Below, one piece after another: positions 19,013-28,262 of a stretch of 64,000 nucleotides of DNA. The position numbers and the translations under genes were made by a program. The notes under the pieces are model-generated. The model was given only the letters and a program-made list of their open reading frames with translations, was not told where the DNA came from and ran no database searches. Positions within the stretch are counted from its first letter, which is position 1. Every line of letters starts with the position of its first letter. This stretch comes from Chromatiaceae bacterium (GTDB taxonomy: Bacteria; Pseudomonadota; Gammaproteobacteria; Chromatiales; Chromatiaceae), in NCBI GenBank assembly GCA_024235215.1, contig JACKMU010000001.1, forward strand, positions 762,439 to 826,438. The letters run 5' to 3'.

Positions 19013-19542
19013 CAGCTCTTCTCCAGCTTCTCTATCAGTGGCTTGAATTCTTCTCGCCATACCTGTGGGGTCATCGCACCCTTATGCTTCTTGCGGATGA
19101 CCCCCTGTTTATCTATCAAAAATGTCTCCGGCGCACCATAAACGCCAAGGTCCATCACTGCTTTACTCTCAGGATCGATCCCGACCGCGAGGAATGGATT
19201 CCCTTTTTCACGTAGAAAATTAATTGCCTCGGCATCCTCGTCACGCCAATCTATCCCAATGATGGGTACCTTCTCCTGCTTCGCCAGGTATAGCAGGAAG
19301 TCGTGTTCCCGCCAGCACTCAGGGCACCAGGTACCCCAGACATTGACCAGCCAGACCTGTCCCTTCATTGTGGCTGAGTCCACCCGTTTCCCCGAATCGA
19401 ACAGGTCGGGAAGCGAGAACTCCGACGCCTTCTTGTCGATCAGCACTGATGGCACATCGCGAGGATCCAGGGTTAGGCCCACCCCCAGTAGCACAACCAA
19501 GCCCAGAAAAACCCCCAGTGGAATCAAAAAACGCGCTTTCAT
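19012..19542 (-). CDS. ccmG: Thiol:disulfide interchange protein CcmG/DsbE
   Basis: A 176-aa membrane-anchored periplasmic thioredoxin. The N-terminal helix LIPLGVFLGLVVLLGVGL is followed by a thioredoxin fold with WGTWCPECW (CPEC active site) and the GAPETFLID cis-Pro region. Supplies reductant to CcmH and apocytochrome. ATG 19542 overlaps the ccmF stop by four bases. Confidence 0.96.
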   Translation of the reverse strand: MKARFLIPLGVFLGLVVLLGVGLTLDPRDVPSVLIDKKASEFSLPDLFDSGKRVDSATMKGQVWLVNVWGTWCPECWREHDFLLYLAKQEKVPIIGIDWRDEDAEAINFLREKGNPFLAVGIDPESKAVMDLGVYGAPETFLIDKQGVIRKKHKGAMTPQVWREEFKPLIEKLEKS

Positions 19543-21518
19543 GCGCGACCCACCACAGCCCCACCGGCCGCCACCGAACGCGCTTTACGCGCGAGCTGGA
19601 AATAACGCCGGTCGGTTGCCGCCAACCCACCGCCCAGCGCCATGCAGATGAACCCGAGCCAGATCCAACGGATGAACGGCTTGTGGTAGATGCGCAGACT
19701 CCAGGCGCCCTGGTCACCCAGAGGTTCGCCCAGCGCAACGAACAGATCACGCGTCAGCCCCGCATCAATCCCAGCCTCGGTCATCGGTTGCCCGCTCTGG
19801 TAGTTGCGCTTCTGCGGATAGAGTACGGTCACGGCAGCACCGTCGCGACTTACCTCGACTTTCCCTTCATGCGCCAGATAGTTGGGACCACTCACTCGTG
19901 CGGCACCTTTGAAAAGGAAGTCGTATCCGCCCAGGTTGTAGCTCTGGCCGGGTTCCAGGCGAATATCCTTTTCGGTACTGTAGATAGAAGTCAGCGCAAC
20001 ACCGACGATAAATACCGCGATCCCCAGATGGCCAAATACCATCCCCCAGCCACCACGCGGAAGAGTCACCAGCGTACGCCAGAAACTGCGCCCTCCACCT
20101 GCCCGATCAATCAACCAGTGAAGTGTCGTGAGCAGCACCCAGATCGCCAGCACCAATGCCAGTGCAGCACCCCAGCTGAATTGCGGTGCCAACAGCAGCG
20201 CCAGACCCAGGCCCAAAGCCAGGCTGACCGCGACTGAAATTCCCAGCTTGCCAGCAAGCCGTGCCACGGAGTCCTCCTTCCAGCGCGCCAGTGCACCGAC
20301 CCCGACCAGCAGCGCCAACGGCAGCGTCAACGGGATGAAGACGCTGTTGAAGTAGGGTGGTCCAACCGAGATCTTGCCGATACCCAGCGCATCGATCACC
20401 AGCGGATAGAGCGTCCCCAGCAGCACGCTGGCGCAGGCCACCACCAGAAAGACATTATTCAGCAGCAGCCCGGTCTCGCGCGAAACCAGGCTGAATTTGA
20501 CGCTGCTGCGGATCTGCGAGGCACGCCAGGAGTAAAGCAGCAGCGAACCGCCAATCACCACGGCCAGGAACAGCAGAATGAACATACCGCGTCCGGGATC
20601 AGTGGCAAAGGCGTGTACCGAAGTGAGCACGCCGGAGCGCACCAGGAAGGTACCCAGCAAGCTGAGAGAAAAAGCAAAAATCGCCAACAGCACCGTCCAC
20701 GCCTTGAACGCTGCGCGCTTCTCCGTCACCGCCAGCGAATGGATCAGCGCGGTCCCGACCAACCAGGGCATGAATGAGGCGTTCTCCACCGGATCCCAGA
20801 ACCACCAGCCGCCCCAGCCCAGCTCATAATATGCCCACCAACTGCCAAGCATGATGCCCAGTGTCAGAAAGACCCAGGCGATGTTGGTCCAGGGGCGCGA
20901 CCAGCGTGCCCAGGCGGCATCCAAACGGCCACCCAGCATCGCGGCGATCGCGAACGCAAACGCCACAGAGAAACCAACATAGCCCATATAGAGCATTGGT
21001 GGATGCAATGCCAGTCCCGGGTCCTGCAGTAACGGATTGAGGTCCCGCCCCTCCACCGGTGCGTTGAGGAGCCTGTCGAACGGGTTCGAGGTCAGCAGCA
21101 TGAACAGGATGAAGCCGATACTGACCATCCCCATTACCCCGATCACCCGTGCCAGCATCACCTCAGGCACACTGCGGCTGAACAGGGTCACCGCACCGGT
21201 CCACAGGGACAGTATCAGTGCCCACAGCAGCAGCGATCCTTCATGGGCACCCCAGACGCCAGAGACCAGGTAGAGGGTCGGTAGCTGTGTGTTGGAGTTG
21301 GTGGCCACATAGCGTACCGAAAAGTCGTTGGTCAAAAAGGCGTAGGTGAGGCAGCCATAGGCGATCAGCATAAACAACAATTGGGTGCGGGCAACCGGCT
21401 TCGCCAGTGCCACCCAGGAGTGAATACCGCGGTGTGCGCCAACCACTGGGAACAGCGCCTGAATCACCGCCATGGCCAGCGCGAGAATCAGCGCCATATG
21501 TCCGATTTCGGGTATCAT
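19539..21518 (-). CDS. ccmF: Haem lyase subunit CcmF
   Basis: A 659-aa polytopic membrane protein of the haem-lyase core that attaches haem to apocytochromes c. It contains the WWD haem-handling motif (WGGWWFWDPVENASFMPWL) and many hydrophobic segments. GSWWAYYELGWG and the periplasmic histidines typical of the family (WGAHEGS, TALIHS) are present. Overlaps ccmE and ccmG by four bases each. Confidence 0.97.
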   Translation of the reverse strand: MIPEIGHMALILALAMAVIQALFPVVGAHRGIHSWVALAKPVARTQLLFMLIAYGCLTYAFLTNDFSVRYVATNSNTQLPTLYLVSGVWGAHEGSLLLWALILSLWTGAVTLFSRSVPEVMLARVIGVMGMVSIGFILFMLLTSNPFDRLLNAPVEGRDLNPLLQDPGLALHPPMLYMGYVGFSVAFAFAIAAMLGGRLDAAWARWSRPWTNIAWVFLTLGIMLGSWWAYYELGWGGWWFWDPVENASFMPWLVGTALIHSLAVTEKRAAFKAWTVLLAIFAFSLSLLGTFLVRSGVLTSVHAFATDPGRGMFILLFLAVVIGGSLLLYSWRASQIRSSVKFSLVSRETGLLLNNVFLVVACASVLLGTLYPLVIDALGIGKISVGPPYFNSVFIPLTLPLALLVGVGALARWKEDSVARLAGKLGISVAVSLALGLGLALLLAPQFSWGAALALVLAIWVLLTTLHWLIDRAGGGRSFWRTLVTLPRGGWGMVFGHLGIAVFIVGVALTSIYSTEKDIRLEPGQSYNLGGYDFLFKGAARVSGPNYLAHEGKVEVSRDGAAVTVLYPQKRNYQSGQPMTEAGIDAGLTRDLFVALGEPLGDQGAWSLRIYHKPFIRWIWLGFICMALGGGLAATDRRYFQLARKARSVAAGGAVVGRA

Positions 21519-21964
21519 AGTTTCTGCATCGCAGAGATGCCCTCGACATGCGATTTCTGTAAAGCCTCAGCCACCTCGGGCGGCATGTAGTTTTCATCAT
21601 GCTTTGCCAGCACCTGGTCGGCGACAAATACCCCATCGGACCCCATGCGACCCTGTGCAATCACCCCTCTTCCTTCCTGAAACAGGTCCGGCAGAATTCC
21701 TGTATAAGCCACGTCCACCTTGTGGGCGTTGTCAGTGATCACGAAGCGAACCGTCAACTCCTGGCCACGCTGCAGGCTGCCACTCTCCACCAGACCTCCC
21801 AGGCGATAGACATGATCGACTGGCGCCTTGTTCTCAGCCACTTCGCTTGGGGAAAAGAAATAGGATAGATTGCTATCCAACGCGCTCAGCAGCAACCAGG
21901 CTGCCAGGCCCAGTCCCGCCAGACCGACCAACAGGAATCCGAAGCGTTTTTGTCTAGCTTTCAT
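21515..21964 (-). CDS. ccmE: Periplasmic haem chaperone CcmE
   Basis: 149 aa. N-terminal membrane anchor (FLLVGLAGLGLAAWLLL), then an OB-fold domain. The haem-binding His is visible in VLAKHDENYMPPEV, including the conserved Tyr. ATG 21964 gives the typical KARQKRF start and overlaps the end of ccmD by 11 bp. Confidence 0.96.
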   Translation of the reverse strand: MKARQKRFGFLLVGLAGLGLAAWLLLSALDSNLSYFFSPSEVAENKAPVDHVYRLGGLVESGSLQRGQELTVRFVITDNAHKVDVAYTGILPDLFQEGRGVIAQGRMGSDGVFVADQVLAKHDENYMPPEVAEALQKSHVEGISAMQKL

Positions 21965-22133
21965 TTCTAACCTCTCTGTTGAGTCGAATGATGCGCCCAA
22001 TCCGCCGCAAGGTTGCGTTACGGCGACTCCTGAGAAGCATCGGCTCAAGTACCATGAGCAGCGCGGTAAGACCAAATGAGCCCCAAACATAGAGGGCATA
22101 TCCGCCCATGTCTAAGAATTCGGACACACTCAT
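21954..22133 (-). CDS. ccmD: Haem exporter protein CcmD
   Basis: A 59-aa single-helix membrane protein, easily missed because of its size. It starts MSVSEFLDMGGYALYVWGSF, continues with a hydrophobic segment (GLTALLMVLEPML) and ends in a basic tail rich in Arg. This matches the CcmD pattern of GGYxxYVW followed by a helix and basic C-terminus. Its ATG overlaps the ccmC stop by four bases, and its TAG at 21954-21956 lies inside ccmE. It releases holo-CcmE from CcmABC. Confidence 0.93.
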   Translation of the reverse strand: MSVSEFLDMGGYALYVWGSFGLTALLMVLEPMLLRSRRNATLRRIGRIIRLNREVRNES

Positions 22134-22882
22134 TGCACCTGCATCTCCGGAAGTTCACTCACCCAGGTGGTCTCCCGGTCGCGCTCCAGAATGATGGAGC
22201 GAACCCGAGAGAGTGAGACCGCGATGGCATAAGCCCAGAATCCGAAGGTCATGATCAACATAGTGATCAGCATCACCTCACCCATGCTGGAGCCTTTACT
22301 GATGGAGACCGAAGCACCCTGGTGCAGCGTGTTCCACCAGGTCACCGAGTAGTAAATGATCGGTACATTGACTACTCCTACCAATGCGAGAATAGCCCCG
22401 GCCCGATCAGCCCGACGATTATCGTCGATCGCCCCCTGGAGCGCTATAAAGCCGATATAGAGGAACAGTAGGATCAGCTCCGAGGTAAGTCTTGCATCCC
22501 AAACCCACCAGGTACCCCACATCGGTTTGCCCCAGAGGGCGCCGGTCCATAATGCAAGGAAGGTGAACATGGCGCCGGTCGGAGCCAATGCCTGGGCCAT
22601 CATCGCCGACAACCGGGTGTTAAAGACCAACCCGATCCCTGACCAGAGCGCCATCACCACGTAGATGAACATGGACATCCAGGCCGCTGGTACGTGGACG
22701 AAGATAATTCGGTACCCCTCTCCCTGTTTGTAGTCGGTCGGTGCCACGAACAGGCTCATATAGAGCCCGACGCCGATCAGGATCACCGCGATCGCACTGA
22801 ACCAGGGGACCATCTTTCCTGCAAGGTGGTAGAAGGTGGCGGGTGATGAAAATCTGAACCAGCTGATCGAACGTGCACTCAT
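22130..22882 (-). CDS. ccmC: Haem exporter protein CcmC
   Basis: 250 aa from ATG 22882 (an in-frame ATG at 22903 would add seven). Six membrane segments are expected. The WWD haem-binding motif WGTWWVWDARLTSELIL is clear, with flanking His residues in IIFVHVPAAW and WWNTLHQG. Loads haem onto CcmE. A gap of about 240 bp separates it from ccmB, the only large gap inside the ccm operon. Confidence 0.96.
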   Translation of the reverse strand: MSARSISWFRFSSPATFYHLAGKMVPWFSAIAVILIGVGLYMSLFVAPTDYKQGEGYRIIFVHVPAAWMSMFIYVVMALWSGIGLVFNTRLSAMMAQALAPTGAMFTFLALWTGALWGKPMWGTWWVWDARLTSELILLFLYIGFIALQGAIDDNRRADRAGAILALVGVVNVPIIYYSVTWWNTLHQGASVSISKGSSMGEVMLITMLIMTFGFWAYAIAVSLSRVRSIILERDRETTWVSELPEMQVQ

Positions 22883-23121
22883 CTGCCGACACCTGCTATC
22901 CACCGACCATCCCCGTCAACCGCTGAACGGGGCAAGCTGCCGACTCTTAAGCAATTTTCACTAAGCAAATTTCCAATCCCCATGCCCAATCGCCAGGCTA
23001 TGCAACAGTCGATATGAGACCGAATATCACCAACCCGCTAGTTGGAGTCCAAATAACGCCCGTTGTTCCAGTCAAGTGCGAAATCACCATTTTATTATAT
23101 ACAGCCTGATCGATGCACCCT

Positions 23122-23796
23122 CTACTCGGCCGAAACGCGCAGTGCAGCTGCAGTAGCCAATGGCGCCAGCAACAGTGCCAGCACCAACAGTGCAGCCAGC
23201 ATGAAAAGGTGCCCCTGCTCTCCCAGTCCGGAGACGTTGGCCTCCACTGCACCAGCACCGAAGATCAGGATCGGAATACAGAGCGGGAGCACTAAAAGTG
23301 AAATCAGTACACCACCGCCGCGCAGACCGATGGTGAGCGCTGCTCCGATAGCACCGATCAGACTCAGCGCCGGGGTCCCCAACAGCAGCGAATAGAGCAG
23401 AATCTCCAATGCAGGGACAGAGAGGTCATACTGCAGACCAAGCAGTGGCGCCATCGCTACCAGTGGCAGTCCGGTTGCCAGCCAGTGCGCGGCCACTTTA
23501 CCCAGCACCAGCACAAACAACGGCTGCGGTGCCAGGATCATCTGTTCAAGCGTACCATCCTCGTGATCTGTGGCAAACAGCCGCTCCAAGGCCAGCATGG
23601 AGGCAAGCAGTGCAGCTACCCAGACCACGCCGGGAGCGATCAGACGTAGCGTATTCATCTCCGGTCCGATACCCAACGGAAACAGGCTGACCACGATGAC
23701 GAAAAAAAACAGTGTAGAAAAAACATCGGTCTTGCGGCGCATCGCCAGCACCAGATCCCGCAGCACGATGGCGCGAAATGCGTCAAACATTGCCAT
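23122..23796 (-). CDS. ccmB: Haem exporter ABC permease CcmB
   Basis: A 224-aa membrane protein with six hydrophobic segments. The conserved N-terminus FRAIVLRDLVLAMRRKTDVF is present, as is LALERLFATDHEDGTLEQMIL. Forms the CcmAB ABC unit that drives release of holo-CcmE. ATG 23796 (or 23790, in the same frame) overlaps the end of ccmA by 14 bp. Confidence 0.95.
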   Translation of the reverse strand: MAMFDAFRAIVLRDLVLAMRRKTDVFSTLFFFVIVVSLFPLGIGPEMNTLRLIAPGVVWVAALLASMLALERLFATDHEDGTLEQMILAPQPLFVLVLGKVAAHWLATGLPLVAMAPLLGLQYDLSVPALEILLYSLLLGTPALSLIGAIGAALTIGLRGGGVLISLLVLPLCIPILIFGAGAVEANVSGLGEQGHLFMLAALLVLALLLAPLATAAALRVSAE

Positions 23797-24418
23797 CTGC
23801 CTTCCAGCCGAGCCGCAGCTGCCGCACCTGCCCGCGAGTAAGGCTCACCTGCTGATGTGTGGTAAGGATCACCATGCCACCCCGCTCGACGTGCTGTGCA
23901 ATGATCGACTGAAGGAATTCGACTGCCGCCATGTCCAGCGCGGTGAACGGTTCATCGAGTATCCACAAAGGCGCCTCACTCAGTAGCAACCTTGCCAGCG
24001 TCACTCGGCGTTTCTGCCCTTGTGACAACACGCGCGCCGGAAGATCCTCATGACCGCGCAGTCCCACCCGCTCCAGAACCTCCCAAGCGTGTTCCCGTGT
24101 AATAGGCGCACCCGCCAGCCGGCAGTGCAAGCGCAAATTTTCAATACCGTTCAGATCCTCCTTGATTCCGTTTCTATGGCCGATATAGGTCAGTTCCGCA
24201 GTAAACTCCTCGCCCAGTTTTCTGCAGCTCTCTCCGTTCCACAACACCTCACCGCCACTCGGTCTAATCAGTCCGCAGATAGTGCGCATCAGTGTCGTCT
24301 TACCGCTGCCGTTGTGACCGTGCAAGTGCAGTAGTTCACCGAGTTGCAGGGTGAAACTGAGCCCAGTGAACAGTCGCCGATCACCGCGTACACACTCCAG
24401 TTCCACCACATCCAGCAT
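23783..24418 (-). CDS. ccmA: Haem exporter ATP-binding protein CcmA
   Basis: 211 aa. Walker A HGHNGSGKTTLMR, signature LSQGQKRRVTLARL, Walker B LWILDEPF and switch His in LTTHQ are all present. First gene of the ccm operon; its promoter should lie in the 209 bp between it and rdgB. Confidence 0.95.
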   Translation of the reverse strand: MLDVVELECVRGDRRLFTGLSFTLQLGELLHLHGHNGSGKTTLMRTICGLIRPSGGEVLWNGESCRKLGEEFTAELTYIGHRNGIKEDLNGIENLRLHCRLAGAPITREHAWEVLERVGLRGHEDLPARVLSQGQKRRVTLARLLLSEAPLWILDEPFTALDMAAVEFLQSIIAQHVERGGMVILTTHQQVSLTRGQVRQLRLGWKADGNV

Positions 24419-24627
24419 CTATGACTCCTGCTGCTTGGCCAAAAAGGGTTAATTGTACACAGTCGGCGGTGTGTTTTTAAATTACCGAACTCAGGTTTTT
24501 GGAACTGGTCATAGCGGTACGATCCAGGCAGTGCGGATTGGAAACTTTCTTTGTATTGCGTAAAAGGGGTTTAATATCCGGTCTGCGGCAAAAATCACAT
24601 TATCGATCGAGCAACGGAAATAAAACC

Positions 24628-25236
24628 ATGCCTTCATCCCATCTGGGCGAGCGCATCGTGCTTGCCAGCAATAACGCGGGTAAAGTACGTGAAATCAATC
24701 AGTTACTGACAGAGCAAAAGATCGAGGTAGTTCCTCAGAGCGCATTTGACATCGCGGAGGTGGATGAGACAGGACTAACCTTCGTCGAGAATGCGATACT
24801 TAAAGCGCGCAACGCAGCGCACCATAGCGGACTCCCCGCGATCGCCGATGACTCAGGCATAGAAGTCGACTACCTGATGGGTGCGCCGGGTATACGTTCG
24901 GCTCGCTATGCAGGTGATGGCTGCACCGACGAGGAGAATAACCAGAAACTGCTGGCTGCGCTCGCGGGTGTCCCGCAGGCGCAACGGACCGCCCGCTTTC
25001 TCTGCCTCATGGTTTACCTGCGCCACGAATTCGACCCCACTCCGATCATTTGCCAGGGCAGCTGGGAGGGAAGCATCCTGACCGCACCCCAGGGAGAGAA
25101 TGGTTTTGGCTACGACCCGCTCTTTTGGGTAGCGGAGGCCGGCTGCAGCTCAGCGCAGCTCAGCCCCGCTGAAAAGAACCGGATGAGCCACCGAGGTCAA
25201 GCATTGCGTTTACTGTTGGCTGCTCTCTCCGACTGA
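24628..25236 (+). CDS. rdgB: XTP/dITP pyrophosphatase
   Basis: 202 aa. Cleans the nucleotide pool by hydrolysing XTP, dITP and ITP to monophosphates. Family motifs: VLASNNAGKVREI, the DDSGIEVD acidic site, GAPGIRSARYAG, GFGYDPLFW and SHRGQAL. ATG 24628 was chosen because it places the conserved N-terminus at residue 10 and follows GGAAATAAAACC; the open frame extends upstream without homology. Confidence 0.96.
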   Translation: MPSSHLGERIVLASNNAGKVREINQLLTEQKIEVVPQSAFDIAEVDETGLTFVENAILKARNAAHHSGLPAIADDSGIEVDYLMGAPGIRSARYAGDGCTDEENNQKLLAALAGVPQAQRTARFLCLMVYLRHEFDPTPIICQGSWEGSILTAPQGENGFGYDPLFWVAEAGCSSAQLSPAEKNRMSHRGQALRLLLAALSD

Positions 25237-25431
25237 GAGCCTGCCGGCTTTCTCCCGGAGTCGTCGGATTGATCAGCCAGCCGCCACTGTATCGGTCGCG
25301 CTTAGGTACCGAGTAGCCCGCATAAGCCGGGGGCATATCGAACAGAAATCAGTCAATTCTCTTGGAATCCTCTCCTCCCCCTGCATCCAGTTCGTCTCAA
25401 ACCAGTGCTATTGGTCGATCGAATGATAAAT

Positions 25432-25460
25432 TTTTCATATATAAGACATAATTTTGTCAT
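25432..25460 (+). promoter_or_regulatory. Possible Pho box upstream of the PilZ gene
   Basis: Three 7-mers spaced 11 bp: TTTTCAT (25432), AAGACAT (25443), TTGTCAT (25454), resembling the PhoB repeat CTGTCAT. The hexamer 10 bp further (TAGCCT) is a poor -10, so this is weaker than the sites before phoB, pstS and the first pit operon. Confidence 0.4.
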
Positions 25461-25511
25461 CGAGAACAATTAGCCTCGGTCAGCACAACTCACTAATCCT
25501 GGAATCAAAAG

Positions 25512-25895
25512 ATGACCGTAGACACACGCTATCAAGCCAGAACCCATATCAGGATCCCCGTTGAAATCATCCACCGCGGCCGATGCGTTCATGCCAGAAC
25601 AAGGAACCTCTCCATCGGCGGGATGTTCATCGAAACCTCGGCGCTCAAAATCCCCTCGGGCACCCTGATCGGGTTGGAGTTCTCACTGAATGATACCCAA
25701 TGGCAGATAGACGGACTGGTGGTGCGCCAGGACGGAGACGGGTTGGGGACCATATTCAGAATGCCGCAGCCTGAGCTGTTCAAAAGTGCAGCGGATCATG
25801 TAAAAGCTCAGGCTACACGCGGTTTCCAATCCGTGAAAGCAACGCAATTGACGCAACTGCACCCCAGAGCGGCACATTCAAACTCCGACTACTGA
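25512..25895 (+). CDS. PilZ domain c-di-GMP-binding protein
   Basis: 127 aa with a single PilZ domain. The c-di-GMP-binding Arg-rich motif is at the N-terminus (RYQARTHIRIPVE) and the second motif is NLSIGGMFIET. A polar 40-residue tail follows. There is no effector domain, so it probably works as an adaptor. ATG 25512 follows TGGAATCAAAAG. The possible Pho box upstream would link c-di-GMP output to phosphate starvation, an inference. Confidence 0.85.
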   Translation: MTVDTRYQARTHIRIPVEIIHRGRCVHARTRNLSIGGMFIETSALKIPSGTLIGLEFSLNDTQWQIDGLVVRQDGDGLGTIFRMPQPELFKSAADHVKAQATRGFQSVKATQLTQLHPRAAHSNSDY

Positions 25896-26113
25896 CCCAC
25901 CGCAGCCATCCCCGCTGCACCAATCAGCAACACCACCGCTGTAAACGCAGGTGAATAGACTGATTGAAGTAACAGCGCCAACTTCTTGCGGTTACAAAAA
26001 TGTAATCAAAAAGAAAACCACGGAGATTATCATCTCATCCCGAAATCGCTTTTTCATCCGCATGAATCGAAGCAGTGGCGGGCTTCTTCCCGCTGGCTTC
26101 CTGGGAGCAGGAG

Positions 26114-26701
26114 ATGGGAATACAGCTTCTGGAGTGTGATGCACCAGTATTAGCCGGCTCGATAATGGTACCCATCTCGGTAGAGAGTAAATCGTACGAT
26201 ACTGACGCAATGTATTACGGCGCACAACTGGCAGACAAAACCGGACGCAATCTGTTCATAGTACACGCAGTACATGAACCTGGCGACAATCCGGGCCTGT
26301 ATCGCCGACTCGATCCGCAGGGGATTCAGTATCCGATGAGCGATCTCGCGCTAAATATCTGCAAACGCCGGATCGAGGCATTGCAGGCCGAACACCCCGA
26401 GTTTAAATCCCTGCAAAACCCGATACTCTGTATCGTCCGAGGACTGCCCGCTTCGCGCATCGTCCAGATCGCGGAGAAGTGGCAAACCTGCTGCATCGTC
26501 ATGCGCAAGAGTCGGCGCGGAGAGTTGCTGGGTAAGCTAAGCCATTCATCTATTACCGATTCGGTGACTGCGCGGACCTCTTGTCCTGTTCTGCAAATCG
26601 ACTCGTTGAGCAGCAGAGATGCCGTGAGTTGGCTTTCTGGAACCACTGCCCATCCTGCCACCTCCCCACAGATCTCCTCCGATCCTGCACGGGTACAATA
26701 G
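26114..26701 (+). CDS. Universal stress protein family (UspA-like), divergent
   Basis: 195 aa. A Usp fold is recognisable: IMVPISVESKSYDTDAMYYGAQLADKTGRNLFIVHAVHEPGD, the helix with CKRRIEALQAEHPE, and IVRGLPASRIVQIAEKW. The nucleotide loop is degenerate: it reads MRKSRRGELLGKLSHSSITDSV where typical members have GxxGxxxxxxGS. ATP binding is therefore doubtful. ATG 26114 is preceded by GGGAGCAGGAG; an upstream GTG (26075) is in frame. Clearly related to the Usp at 40022-40489 (shared VHxxHEPGDxPGxYxR pattern). Confidence 0.8.
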   Translation: MGIQLLECDAPVLAGSIMVPISVESKSYDTDAMYYGAQLADKTGRNLFIVHAVHEPGDNPGLYRRLDPQGIQYPMSDLALNICKRRIEALQAEHPEFKSLQNPILCIVRGLPASRIVQIAEKWQTCCIVMRKSRRGELLGKLSHSSITDSVTARTSCPVLQIDSLSSRDAVSWLSGTTAHPATSPQISSDPARVQ

Positions 26702-27068
26702 ACAAGCGCCTGAGGCAGGGGTAATACCGCATCCTCTTCATTCCACACTATTCTCAAGCAATGCCGGTCTGTATTCCCCCCACCTATTGGTCTAAACTTT
26801 CTTCGTCTGCGTTCATCTCCCCCTCAACTGGTGACCGGTCAGTTATTACCACGGATCTACCGAGTGTTCGTCGGCCCCCCGACTGGCAGCAAACGATAAA
26901 CTCTTCTTGGGAGTGGTTTGCTATGAACGATTTCAAGCTGGCCCCGGCCATTGGCTTTGACACGCTTATTCACATTACCCTGAAAAATTCTATGTTACAG
27001 TAATTTTACAAAAGGACGATCACCCTACATACGGGGAGTAGCGCTCATCTGTATCTCGGTAAGTGGCC
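26702..27068. other. Intergenic region before the 2-phosphoglycerate kinase
   Basis: 367 bp with no supported gene; a short plus-strand frame (26761-27003) has no recognisable product. The AT-rich part near 26980-27010 probably holds the promoter of the kinase-mutase pair. No clear operator. Confidence 0.4.
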
Positions 27069-28262
27069 ATGGCGAAAACACTGGTAATCAACTCATCTGA
27101 CGGAACTAAAGTTCCCTTCCTCAGGGGAATCCTTACCCGCTCTCTGGTAGATGCTGGACTGAATTTCGATGTTGCTTACAAACTGGCATCCAGCGTTCGC
27201 CAGAGCCTGTCCGACGTCGACGAGATCACCACGAATAGACTGAAAGAGACCACCGTCGAGCTGTTGCAGACATCGTTTGACCAGAAAGTTGTCGATAATT
27301 ATCTCTCTTCCGGACATCTACCCGACCCGATCATGGTCATCGACCGTGATGGCCAGTCGACCGCCTTTTCCAGAGCCCAGCACTCACACTGCCTGGAATC
27401 CTGCGGTCTCTCTGCAACAGAAGCGAAACTGGCCAGCAAGCACATCTACCAACATCTGCTGGAAAAAGAGGTAACTGAAATCAGTTCGGCGGAACTGGGG
27501 TACCTTACCTATGTCTGCCTGCGCGCCAATCTCGGCAAAGAGGTGGCGAGGCGCTACATGGTTTGGGTCGACTTTACTCATAGCGGTCGCCCACTCGTGT
27601 TGCTGCTCGGCGGTACCACCGGGTGCGGTAAAAGCACCATCGCGACTGAAGTGGCACACCGGCTGGGGATAGTGCGGACTCAGTCGACGGATATGCTGCG
27701 TGAAGTAATGCGCATGATGATACCGAAGCGACTCGCACCGGTGCTGCACACCTCCTCATTTGATGCCTGGCGCTCATTGCCTGATAAATTCGCCAACCAG
27801 GCGGATGCGGAGGAGCGCATCGCAGACGGCTACCGCGCGCAGATGGAACTGCTTTCAGTGCCCTGTGAAGCTGTGATCCAACGCGCTCTCAAAGAGCGTG
27901 TGGCACTGATACTTGAGGGTATTCATGTTCATCCGGCGCTGCTCAACTATATCGACCGACGCGAGGACGCCATCATCATTCCCATCATGCTGGCCGTGCT
28001 GAAACAGGACAACCTGCAGAAACGGTTGCGCGGGCGCGGCCAGACAGCGCCAGAGAGAGACAGCGAAAAACATCTCACCAACTTCAACCACATCTGGGCG
28101 CTGCAGTCGTTTCTGCTCTCCGAGGCAGATCGCAACCGCATCCCGATCATCGCCAATGATGACAAGGAAAAAGCCTCGGCTCATGTGATGAAAGCAATTA
28201 TTGACGCAATGGAAGAGAAATTTTCCGGTACCCCAAGCACCGTATTCAGTCATGACAAGTAA
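27069..28262 (+). CDS. 2-phosphoglycerate kinase
   Basis: 397 aa. Two ATP-cone-like helical modules (VPFLRGILTRSLVDAGLNFDVAYKLA, split across 16-40, and a second copy around 96-160) precede a P-loop kinase domain with GGTTGCGKST (181-190). Motifs continue with VRTQSTDMLREVMRMM and LILEGIHVHP. The architecture matches archaeal 2-phosphoglycerate kinase, which makes 2,3-bisphosphoglycerate, the precursor of cyclic 2,3-diphosphoglycerate in methanogens. ATG 27069 is preferred over GTG 27063. Its last 11 bases overlap the next gene, an alkaline-phosphatase-superfamily phosphoglycerate mutase-like protein, so the two should act on the same metabolite. The physiological substrate in bacteria is not established. 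Confidence 0.85.
   Translation: MAKTLVINSSDGTKVPFLRGILTRSLVDAGLNFDVAYKLASSVRQSLSDVDEITTNRLKETTVELLQTSFDQKVVDNYLSSGHLPDPIMVIDRDGQSTAFSRAQHSHCLESCGLSATEAKLASKHIYQHLLEKEVTEISSAELGYLTYVCLRANLGKEVARRYMVWVDFTHSGRPLVLLLGGTTGCGKSTIATEVAHRLGIVRTQSTDMLREVMRMMIPKRLAPVLHTSSFDAWRSLPDKFANQADAEERIADGYRAQMELLSVPCEAVIQRALKERVALILEGIHVHPALLNYIDRREDAIIIPIMLAVLKQDNLQKRLRGRGQTAPERDSEKHLTNFNHIWALQSFLLSEADRNRIPIIANDDKEKASAHVMKAIIDAMEEKFSGTPSTVFSHDK

Noticed and set aside
26761..27003. 80-codon plus frame before the 2-phosphoglycerate kinase
   Set aside because: No ribosome binding site or homology pattern; falls in the promoter region.
26992..27010. ATGTTAC/ATTTTAC pair before the 2-phosphoglycerate kinase
   Set aside because: Low match and no -10 at the expected distance.
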